64,000 nt of DNA, taken from Elephas maximus indicus. Its lineage: Eukaryota > Chordata > Mammalia > Proboscidea > Elephantidae. The notes under the pieces were generated by a model. The model was not told the DNA's origin. It was given only the letters and a program-made list of their open reading frames with translations, and made no database searches. Below, piece by piece: positions 13,201 to 25,200 of the stretch. The stretch spans positions 24,852,768-24,916,767 of the forward strand of contig NC_064831.1 of NCBI RefSeq assembly GCF_024166365.1. The letters are read 5' to 3'. Within the stretch, counting starts at the first letter, position 1. The number at the start of each line of letters is the position of its first letter. The position numbers and the translations under genes were made by a program.

Positions 13201-16200
13201 TGTTTTCTTCATGAATGACGTCCTTGATATCATTGCACAACTAGTCTGGTCCTCAATCATTAGTGTTTAACATGTCAAATCTATTCTTGAGATGGTCTCT
13301 AAATTCAAGTGGGATATACTTTGGCTCTCGTCAGCTTCAGCTTGACCTTGCATATGAGCAATTGATGGTCTGTTCCACAGTCGGCCCCTGGCCTTGTTCT
13401 GTTTAATGATAATTGAGCTTTTCCATCATCTTATTCACAGACGTAGTTGATTTCATTCTCTGTACGCCAGCTGGTGAGGTCCATGTGTATAGTCACTGTT
13501 TGTTTTCTTGAGAAAATGTACTTGTAGTGAAGAGGTCGTTGGTCTTGCAAAATTCTGTCATGTAATCTCCAGTGTCATTTCTATCACAAAGGCCATACTT
13601 TCCAACTACCAGTCCTTCTTCTTTGTTTCCAGCCTTCGTATTCCAATCACCAGTAATTATCAGTGCATCTTGTAGAAGTTGGTAGAAATTTTCATTTTCC
13701 TCATCTTTGGCCTTAGTGGCTGATGTGTAAATTTGAATAATAATTAACCGGTCGTCCTTATAGGCATATGGATATTATCCTATCACTGATGGTGTTGTAC
13801 TTCAGCATAGATCTTGAAATATTCTTTTTGACACTGTTCATCTTCAATTTGTCATTTCCAGCACAGGAGACCATATGATTGTCTGATTCAAAATGGCCAA
13901 TACCAGTCCATTTCAGCTCATTAACAACTATGATATCAATATTTATGTGTTTCGTTTCATTTTTGACAATTTCCAATTTTCCTAGGTTCATATTTCCTAC
14001 ATTTCACACTCCCATAATTAATGGATATTTACAGCTGTTTCTTCTCATTTTGAGTGGTGCCACATCAGCAAATGAATGTCCTGAAAACTTGACTCCATCC
14101 ACGTCATTAAGGTCAACTCTACTTATTTTTTATTTTCTACTTTGAAGAGGTAGCTCTTCCCCAGTCATATTTTGAGTACTTTCCAACCTGAGAGGCTCAT
14201 CTTCCAGCACTATATCAGACCATATTTTGCTGCTATTAAGATTTTCACAGGGCCATTTTTTTTTCAGAAGTGGACTGCCAGGTCCTTCTTCTTTGTCTGT
14301 CTTAGTCTGGAAGCTCCACTAAAACCTGGTCACCAAGGGTGACCCTGCTGGTATTTGAAATACCAGTGGCATTTGAAATACTAGTATCACAGCAACATGC
14401 AAGCCCTCACAGTATGACAAACTGACAGTCACGTGGTGGTTGAGGAGAAGATTCTTGGAAGCTAACTAAAGTCAAAAAGTTCTGCTCCCTGAAAAATTCT
14501 GCAGTAGCCTATTTCCTGCCGGTTCTTCTAATTCTGATCACAGCAGATAATAGTCCTTATATTGTTGCTTGTGGTTTTCTTCCCATCTAATAGCTGTGCT
14601 TCATCACAATATTTAGGAAAATGTCTTGATTTGACGTAATTGTATATAGAATGTTATTTGTGCTCTAAAAATTCCATAGGCAACCACTTGAATATTTTCA
14701 CTTGCATGTTTAATAGGCATTTCAGACTGAATGTGTCCAAAATGTTCAGAACTCATGAACAATCCCTAAAGTAATGCCTCTAATCTGATCTTTCCCAGCT
14801 CAGTAATTAATACCACTCAACTGAAGCCACAAATGCAAAGCCTTGATTCCTCTCTTTACCCAATCCACACTCCATATCTAACCATCACCAGGTTCTGTTT
14901 GACATATGTCTCCATCACATATCTCAAAACAGTCCACATATCTGCCTTTTTACTTAATCCCCCTAGCCTGAGCCCCTCATCTTTAATACCACATTTCTGA
15001 GTCCTGTTCCATAGAGAGAGGCCTGTTTAGTATACAAAGCTGGGCTCTTTAATCTTGCTGAGCAAGGGAGAGCAGCACATTGAGAGAATCTCAGTGGCAT
15101 GTCAAAGTGAGGGTTGGGGGTTAGTTAGCAAGGGTAATTGCAGAGTATGGTGGCCTGGGGTTAACATACGTTGTTTCTAGGGCAGAATCAGCTAGTGCAG
15201 CCTGGCATTGATCAGAATTCATAAACTTAGCATTGCTGGGACAACCGGTGGTCTTACTTTTGGAACACATGAGTCTATGCATAAACCAAACCAAACCCCT
15301 GCTGTTGAGTTGATTCCGACTCATAGCGACCCTATAGGACAAAGTATAACTGCCCCAAGGAGCAGCTGGTGGATTCATATTGGTTAGCACCCGCGCTGTG
15401 AACCACTGCACCACCAGAGTTCCTAAATCTATGCGTGGTTACAGTGAAAAATAGTTTGTCTCTGATGTTATCTTGGAACATGTCAGTCCTGCCCTCTGGG
15501 AACTATGTAGTAAAAAAGCCCTAGTTAAAGTAACTTACATATGCTGACTACCTGCTGTCTGTGTTCTAAACATGTATCAGCTCACTTAATCGGTAGAATA
15601 TATCTGTGAGACAAGTACTATTACTGTACACATTTTACAGATGAGGAAACATGAGACCCAGATTTTTAAACAGCTTGCCCCAAATCTAATAATAAGAGAA
15701 AGAAAAATAAATGAATAAAGAATTTGTCTTCCTTTCCTAGTGCTGCTATAACACAAACACCACGAGTGGGTGCCTTTAATGAACAGAAATTTGTTTTCTC
15801 ATAGGTCAGGAGGCTAGTAGCCTGAAACCAGGGCACCAGCTCTAGGCTAATGCTCCCTTATTTCTACTTGCTTTTGTGTCTAATCTGCTTTTTCTTATAA
15901 CTCAGAAGTGATTAGGTTTAGGACACACACCACACTGGTAACGGTCTTATTAATGTAACAAAGAAATCCCTATTCCCAGGTGGAATTACATCCATCTATA
16001 TAAGGGATCCACAATCAACACCCATTAAAGCAGCAGTCAGGAAATCAAATGACACATTGGATCAGGCAAATCTGCTACTAAAGACCTCTTTAAAGTGTTA
16101 AAAAGCAAAGATGTCAGTTTAAGGACTAAGGTGAACCTGACCCAAGCCACGATGTTTTTAGTCACCTCATATGCCTGTAAAAGCTGGGCAGTGAATAAGG

Positions 16201-19200
16201 AAGACTGAAGAGGAATTGATGCCTTTGAATTAGGGTGTTGATGAAGAATATTGAATATACCATGTACGGCCAAAAAAATGAACAAATCTGTCTTAGAAGA
16301 AGTACAGTCAGAGTGTTCCTTGGAAGTGAGGATGGCAAGACTTCGTCTCACTTACTTTGGACATGTTATCATGAGGGACCAGTCCCTGGAAAAAGACATC
16401 ATGCTTGATAAAATAGAGTGTCAGTGAAAAAGAGGAAGACCGTGAAGGAGGTGGATTGACACAGTGAGCGTAACAATGGGCTGAAGCATAACAACGATTG
16501 TGAGGATAGCTCAGGACCTGGCGGTGTTTCATTCTTTTGTGCATAGGGTCGCTACGAGTTCAAAATCCATGGCACCTAACAACAACGACATATAGGGGTT
16601 AGCACAGTGGTTAAGAGCTCGGCTACTAACCAAAAGGCTGGCAGTTTGAATCTACCAGCTGCTCCTTGGAAACCCTATGGGGCAGTTCTAATCTGTCCTA
16701 TAGGTTTGCTATGAGTCAGAATTGACTCAAGGATAGTGGGTATAGAGGGGTTACCATTCCAACACATATTTTAGGTGGACACAGTTCAATCCATAACAGA
16801 ATTTTATCTCCCTCCCCAAAGCCTTATGTAATCTTCATGATAAAAGTATTTTCTAGAAAGAATGAAATCTTATTTTATAGATCTCCGAGGTCCCTGGGTG
16901 GTCCAAATGGTTTGCTCTCCACCACTAACCAGTAGAGTCAGTATGAGTCAGAACTGACCCAACAGCAGTGGGTTTTTACTAACGTAAAGTTGGCAGTTCA
17001 GACCCACCAGCTGCACTGTGGAAAAGACCTGGCAATCTGCTTCTGTAATGATTACAGTCAAGAAAATTCTATGGGGTCACCATGAGTCGGATTATCACCA
17101 TGGTGCTTCTGCCTTTGCTCTTCTCCTCTGTTGGTCTGCCTACTAGACAGTACTGAAGGCTTCCCTTCACTGTTCCTACCCTCACCTTAGGGTTCCTGCC
17201 CCCTACTAGACAGTACTGAAGGCTTCCCTTCACTGTTCTTACCCTCACCTTAGGGTTCCTGCCCATGTGTCCTCTTAATGCCTTCTTCTGGGATTGCAAA
17301 CAAACGGCAGCTGTTTCTCTATTCAGCCTTTTGTCAAAGGCAGTAGAGAAGATGGTTTTCATTGACCCACAGGACACTAAGTCCAGGGACCCAGGACAAA
17401 ATTACAAAAGAGGTAAAATCTATGTTTTAGGGTCCTATTGCATGGTTTATTTTTAAATCCTCTTCCTAATTCTCCCTTCTTCTCCTTCAATTAAGCCTGT
17501 CAAGTATTAGATTTTCACAGCGAAGTGTGAATTAGTCATACTCAGTCCTTCTGGAAGTATCTAAATTGCATTTAAGGGGAACTTCTAATAAAAAAAATAG
17601 AAATCTTTAATTAAAGGAATATAATGGAGGATATTTTCCAACAGGAACTGCCCTCCTTGACTATATAGGTATGGTTGTCACATTTCTCAAGGGCTGGGGC
17701 CCCTGCTGTAGATTCATTTAGTGACTATTTTACTGTGTCATAAGCACAGGGAATGTAGAGACAAATAAGACCACTTAAAGCCATTAAGTTGCTCAAACTC
17801 AAATATATCCAATTGTTCTTCCTTTGCCTAACACTGCAGCACACAGTCTTAAGAGTGTGTAACTTAAGTCCAGTTTCGAATCCTAGGCTCATCTTTGCCT
17901 TTTCTGTGGTTCCTTCGTCTTCCTTTAGGGAGATCCACTGGCTCTGTTTCCTCCATCACCTCCTTTTATTTCAGGACCAGGCTTTTTAATATGTTGTTCC
18001 AATTTGTCAGATAAAAGGAGGTGAATAAATAGATTCAGAATCAGCTAAAATGGTCAGCCAGTATTTGATTGAGGAATAACTAATTTGGGTTTATAGCATT
18101 AAGATATTTCACGTGCATATGTGATATGCATACTTAATGGTGCATGCTGGCATCTGTCTGCATACAGCCTTATTAGTTTCCTAGGTCTACCATAATATAC
18201 CACAAAGCGGGTGGCTTAAAACAACAGAAGTTTATCTCTCATAGTTGTGGACTGTATTGCTGTTAGTTGCCATCCAGTCACCTTGGAATCATAGCAGCCA
18301 TATGTATGATAGAACTAAACGTTGTCTGGTCCTGCACCGTCTTCATGACCATTGGTATGTTTGAGCCCATTGTTGCAGCAATTGTGTCAGTCATCTCATG
18401 GAGGTTTTCCCTCATTTTTGCTAACCCTCTGCTTTACCTAACATGATGTCTATTTTTACTGGTTGGTCTTTCTTGATGATGTGTCCAAAGTAAGCAAGAG
18501 GAAATCTTCCATTTTCCATTCCAAGGAACATTCTGGCTGCACTTCCTCCAAGACTAATTTGTTCTTCTGGAAGTCCATTCTGTATTCAATATTATTTGCC
18601 AAAGCAACAATTCAAATGCATCAAGTCTTCTACAGTCTTCCTTTTTCATTGTCCTACTTGCGCATACATGAGGTGTTAGAAAAGACCTTAGCACTGGTCA
18701 GACACACTTAAGTCATCAAAGTGATATCTTTCCTTTTTAGCATTTGAAAGAATCTTTTGCTACGTAATTCTTCAGAGCAACATGCCTTTTTTGAGAAAAT
18801 AATTTTTATTGTGCTTTAAGTGAAAGTTTACAAATCAAGTCAGTCTCTCACACAAAAACCCACATACACCTTGCTACACACTCCCAATTACTCTCCCCCT
18901 AATGAGACAGCCTTCTCTCTCCAGCCATTCTCCCTTTCCGTGTCCTTTTCACCAGCTTCTAACCCCCCCGACCCTTTCATCTCCCCTCCAGGCAGGAGAT
19001 GCCAACATAGTCTCAAGTGTCCACCTGATCCAAGAAGCTCATTCCTCACCAGCATCCCTCTCCAACCCATTGTCCAGTCCAATCCATGTCGGAAGAGTTG
19101 GCTTTGGGAATACTTCCTGTCCTGGGCCAACAGAACGTCTGGGGGCCATGACCACCGGGGTCCTTTCAGTCTCAGACCATTAAGTCTGGTCTTATGAGAA

Positions 19201-22200
19201 TTAGGGGTCTGCATCCCACTGCTCTCCTGCTCCCTCAGGGGTGCTCTGTTGTGTTCCCTGTCCGGGCAGTCATCGGTTGTAGCCGGGCACCATCTAGTTC
19301 TTCTGGTCTCAGGATGATGTAGTCGCTGATTCATGTGGCCCTTTCTGTCTCTTGGGCTTGTAATCACCTTGTGTCCTTGGTGTTCTTCATTCTCCTTTGA
19401 TGCAGGTAGGTTGAGACCAATTGATTCATCTTAGATGGCTGCTTGCTAGCGTTTAGGACCCTAGACGCCACTCTTCAAAGTGGGATGCAGAATGTTTTCT
19501 TAATAGATTTTATTATGCCAATTGACTTAAATGTCCCCTGAAACCATGGTCCCCAGACCCCTGCCCCTGCTACACTGGCCTTCGAAGCATTCAGTTTACT
19601 CAGGAAACTTCTTTGCTTTTGGTTTAGTCCAATTGTGCTGACCTCCCCTGTATTGTGTACTGTCTTTCCTTTCACCTAAAGTAGTTCTTATCTACTATCT
19701 AATTTGTGAGTACACTTCTGCCACCCTCTCTCCCTCCCCCCTCTCATAACCACAAAAGAATGTTTTCTTCTCAGTTTAAAGTATTTCTCAAGTTCTTATA
19801 ATAGTGGTCTTATACAATATTTATCCTTTTGCAACTGACTAATTTCACTCAGCATAATGCCTTCCAGGTTCCTCCATGTTATGAAATGTTTCACAGATTC
19901 CTCACTATTCTTTACTGTTGCGTAGTATTCCATTGTGTGAATATACCATAATTTATTTATCCATTCACCCGTTGATGGGCACCTTGGTTGCTTCCATCTT
20001 TTTGCTATTGTAAACAGTGCTGCAATAAACATGGGTGTGCATATATCTGTTCCTGTAAAGGCTCTTATTTTTCTAATATTCCAAGAAGTGCAATTGCTGG
20101 ATCGTATGGTAGTTCTATTTCTAGCTTTTGAAGGAAGCGCCAAATCGATTTCCAAAGTGGTTGTACCATTTGACATTCCCACCAGCAGTGTAGAAGTGTT
20201 CCAGTCTCTCCACAGCCTCTCCAACATTTATTATTTTGTGTTTTTTGGATTAATGCCAGCCTTGTTGGAGTGAGATGAAATCTCATTGTAGTTTTGATCT
20301 GCATTTCTCTAATGGCTAATGATCGTGAACATTTCCTCATATATCTCTTACCTACCTGAATGCCTTCTTTAGTGAAGTGTCTATTCATATCTTTTGCCCA
20401 TTTTTTAATTGGGTTATTTGTCTTTTTGTAGTTGAGTTTTTGCAGTATTATGTAGATTTTAGACATCAGGCACTGATCAGAAATATCATAGCTAAGAACT
20501 TTTTCCCAGCCTGTAGGTAGTCTTTTTACTCTTTTGGTGAAGTCTTTGGATGAGCATAAGTGTTTGATTTTTAGGAGCTCCCAGTTATCTAGTTTTTCTT
20601 CTACATTCTTTATAATGTTTTCTATACTGTTTATGCCATTTATTAGGGCTCCTAACGTCGTCGCTATTTTTTCTTCCATGATCTTTATCCTTTTAGATTT
20701 TATATTTAGGTCTTTGATCCATTTTGAGTTAGTTTTTCTGCATGGAGTGAGTTATGGGTCTTGTTTCATTTTTTTTGCACATGGATATCCAGTTATGCCA
20801 AAACCATTTGTTAAAAAGACTGTCTTTTCCCCATTTAACTGTTTGGGGGCCTTCGTCAAATATCAGCTGCTCATATGTGGATGGATTTATGTCTGGATTC
20901 TCAATTCTGTTCTATTGGTCCATGTATCTGTTGTCGTACCAGTACCAGGCTGTTTTGACTACTGTGGTGGTATAATAGGTTCTAAAATCACATAAAGTAA
21001 GGCCTCCCACTTCGTTCTTCTTTTTCAGTAATGTCTTATTTATCCAGGGCCTCTTTCCCTTCCATATGAAATTGGTGATTTGTTTCTCCATCTCATTAAA
21101 GAATGTCGTTGGGATTTGGATCGGAATTACATTAAATGTATAGATCGCTTTTGGTAGAACAGACATTTTTATAATGTTAAGTCTTCCTATCCATGAGCAA
21201 GGTATGTTCTTCCACTTATGTAAGTCTCTTTTGGTTTCTTGCAGAAGTGTACTGTAGCTTTCTTTGTGTAAGTCTTTTACATCTCTGGTAAAATTTATTC
21301 CTGAGTATTTTATCTTCTTGGGAAATACTGTAAATGGCATTGATTTGGTGATTTCCTCTTCTATGTTCTTTTTGTTGGTGTAGAGGAATCCCACTGATTT
21401 TTGTATGTTTATCTTGTATCCTGATACTCTGCTGAACTCTTCTATTAGTTGCAGTAGTTTTCTGGAGCATTCCTTAGGCTTTTCTGTGTATAAGATCATG
21501 TCATCTGCAAATAGAGATACTTTGTCGTCTTTGCCAACCTGGATACATTTCATTTCTCTATCTAGCCTAATTGTTCTGGCTAGGATTTCCAGCACAATGT
21601 TGAATAAGAGTGATGATAAAGGGCATCCTTGTCTGGTTCCCGATCTCAATGGGAATGTTTTCAGGGTCTCTCCATTTAGGGTGATGTTGGCTGTTGGCTT
21701 TGTATAAATGTCCTTTATTATGTTGAGAAATTTTCCTTCTATTCCTATTTTGCTGAGAGTTTTCATCATGAATGAGTGTTGAACTTTATCAAATGCCTTT
21801 TCTGTATCAATTGAGAAAATCATATGATTCTTGTCTTTTGTTTTATTTATGTGGTGTATTACATTAATTGTTTTTCTAATGTTGAACCATCCCTGCATAC
21901 CTGGTATGAATCCCACTTGGTCATGGTGAATTATTTTTTTGATATGTTGTTGAATTCTATTGGCTAGAATTTTGTTGAGGATTTTTGCATCTACATTCAT
22001 GAGAGATTAGGTCTATAATTATCTTTTCTTGTGGTGTCTTTACCTGGTTTTGGTATAAGGGATATGGTGGCTTCATAGAATGAATTTGGTAGTATTCCAT
22101 CCTTTTCTATGCTCTGAAATTCCTTTAGTAGTAGTGGTGTTAACTCTTCTCTGAAAGTTTCCTAGAACTCTGCAGTGAAGCCATCTGGACCAGGGCTTTT

Positions 22201-25200
22201 TTTTTTGTTGTTGGGAGTTTTTTTATTATCTTTTCAATCTCTTCTTTTGTTACGGGTCTATTTAGTTTTTCTACTTGTGTTTGTGTTAGTTTAGGTAGGT
22301 AGTGTGTTTCTAGGAATTCATCCATTTCTTCTATGTTTTCAAATTTGTTTGAGTACAGCTTTTCATAGTAATCTGATGTGACTCTTTTAATTTCAGTTGG
22401 GTCTGTTGTAATATCGCCCATCTCATTTCTTATTCAGGTTATTTGCTTCCTCCCCTGTTTTTCTTGAGTTTTTAAAAAAAACAGCTTTTGGTCTTGTTAA
22501 TTCTTTCAATTGTTTTTCTGTTTTGTATTTCATTTAGTTTAGCTCTAATTTTTATTATTTGTTTTCTTCTGGTGCCTGTGGGTTTCTTCTGTTGCTCTCT
22601 TTCTATTTGTTCAAGTTGTAAGGATAGTTCTTTGATTTTGGCCCTTTCTTCTTTTTGGATGTGTGCATTTATTGATATAAATTGGCTTCTGAGCACCACT
22701 TTTGCTGGGTCCCAAAGGTTCTGATAAGAACTGTTTTCATTCTCATTGGATTCTGTGAATTTCTTTATTCCATCTTTAATGTTTTCTTTTTATAATCCAG
22801 TCTTTTTGAGCAGGGTATTGTTCAGTTTCCAAGTGTTTGATTTCTTTTCCCGAATTTTCCTGTTATTGATTTCCACTTTTATGGCCTTATGGTCAGAGAA
22901 GATGCTTTGTAATATTTCAGTGTTTTGAATTCTGCTAAGGCTTGCTTTATGACCTAATATGTGGTCTATTCTAGAGAATGTTCCATGTGCACTAGATAAG
23001 AAATACGTTAGTTGCTGTTGGGTGGAGTGTTCTGTATATGTCTACGAGGTCAAGTTGGTTGATTGTGGCATTTAGACCTTCCGTGTCTTTATTGAGCTTC
23101 TTTCTGGATGTCCTGTCCTTCACCGAAAGTGATGTGGTGAAGTCTCCTACTATTATTGTGGAGCTGTCTATCTCACTTTTCAATGCTGATAGAGTTTGTT
23201 TTATGTATCTTGCAGCGCTGTCACTGGGTGCATGAATATTTAATATGGTTATATCTTCTTGGTGTATTGTCCATTTAATCATTATATAGTGTCCTTCCTT
23301 ATCCTTTCTGATGGATTTAACTTTAAAGTCTATTTTGTCAGAAATTAATATTGCCACTCCTACTCTTTTTGATTGTTGTTTGCTTGATATATTTTTTCCA
23401 TCCTTTGAGTTTTAGTTTGTTTGTGTCTCTAAGTCTAAGCTGTGTCTCTTGTAGGCAGCATACAGATGGATCTTGCTTTTTATCTGTTCTGCCACTCTCT
23501 GTCTCTTTATTGGTGCATTTAGTCCATTTACATTCAGGGTAATTATGGATAGGTATGAATTTAGTGCTATCATTTTGATGTCTTTTTTTTGTGTGTTGAC
23601 AGCTTCCTTTTCCTATTTGATTTTATGTTCTGAGTAGATTTTCTTTATATATTGTCCTTTCCTCATATTTGTTGTTTTTGTTTCTGCTGAGTCTGTATTT
23701 TTCCCTTGTATTTTATTTTGATGAGTAGGTTAGTTTGTCTCCTTTGTGGTTACCTTATTATTTATCCCTATTTTTCTAAATGTATAACTAACTTTTATTT
23801 GTTTGTATCACTGTATCTTCCTCTCCATATGGAAGGTGTATGATTACATTTCTTAGTCCCTCTTTATTATTTTAATGTTGTCTTGTTTTATATAATAACA
23901 TTGCTGTTATCCTGTGTTGGGCTTTTTTTTTTTTTTTTAATCTTGCTTTATTTATTTATTTATTTATTTTTGATTTCCCTGTCTGGGTTGACTTCTGGTT
24001 GCTCTGCCCAGTGTTCTAGTCTCGGGTCGATACCTGATATTATTGATTTTCTAACCAAAGAACTCCTTTTAGTATCTCTTGTAGTTTTGGTTTGGTTTTT
24101 ATGAATTCCCTCAACTTGTGTTTATCTGGAAATGTCTTAATTTCACCTTCATATTTAAGAGACAGTTTTGATGGATATATGATTCTTGGCAGGCAATTTT
24201 TTTCCTTCAATTTTTTAAATATGTCATCCCATTGCCTTCTTGCCTGCATGGTTTCTGCCGAGTAGTCTGAGGTAATTCTTATTGGCTCTCCCTTGTAGGT
24301 GACTTTTCTTTTATCCCTTGCTGCTCTTATAATTGTCTCTTTATCTTTGGTTTTGGCCAGCTTGATTATAATATGTTTTGGTGACTTTCTTTTAAGATCT
24401 ACCTTATGTGGAGTTCAGTGAGCATCTTGGATAGATACCTTCTCATCTTTCACAATATCAGGAAAGTTTTCTGCCAACAAATCCTCAACAATTTTCTCTG
24501 TATTTTCTGTTATCCCTCCCTGTTCTGATACTCCAATCACTCGTAGGTTATTTCTCTTGATAGAGTCCCACATGACTCTTAAAGTTTCTTCATTTTTTAA
24601 AATTATTTTATCTGATTTTTCTTCAAATATATTAGTGCCAAGTGATTTATGTTCGAGTTCAGAAATTCTAGCTTCTACTTGTTCAATTCTGCTCCTCTGA
24701 CTTTATTGAGTTATCTAATTCTGTAATTTTATTGTTAATCTTCTGAATTTCTGATTGCTGTCTGTGGATTTTTCCAGCTTATTAAACTTTTCATTATGTT
24801 CCTGAATAATCTTTCTGATTTCTTCAGTTGCTTTATCTGTGTGTTCCTTGGCTTGTTCTGCGCATTGCCTCATTTCCTTTCTGCTGTCTTGAAGGGTTCT
24901 GTATATTAAACTTTTGTATTCTGCATCTGATAATTGCAGGAATGCACTTTCATCTAAAAGATCCCTGGATTCTTTGTTTTGAGAGCCTGTTGAGGTGATC
25001 ATGGCCTGTTTCTTTATGTGACTTGATATTGACTGTTGTCTCCAAGCCATCTATAAGTTATTGTATTCATTTACGCTTGCTTACTCTGTCATAGCTGCTT
25101 GCTTTGATTTGTATTGGTATACCCTTATGGGTTGCTTGAGTGAGCTAGCTTGATTATTTTCGCCTTTGGAGCTCTGGTGTCCTGTCCCCAGCTGGGTAGA

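Larger units (their letters stand above)
15728..16800. repeat. Ancient repeat split by RTE and SINE insertions
   Basis: The left part 15728-16005 ('tcctagtgctgctataacac', 'cagaaatttgttttctcat') and the right part 16745-16800 ('ttaggtggacacagttcaat', 'ccataaca') are the two ends of one old mammalian repeat, also present at 18171-18251 plus 26775-27160 and at 50055-50420. The family name is uncertain to me. Confidence 0.7.

Noticed and set aside
18888-19367. 159-codon minus-strand frame
   Set aside because: It lies in the L1 3' UTR, which is GC-richer and open by chance; no conserved protein is recognised.
20912-22000. 362-codon minus-strand open frame with reverse transcriptase motifs
   Set aside because: It is the ORF2 RT segment of the L1 at 18791-26332, flanked by other pieces of the same broken ORF2; not a host gene.
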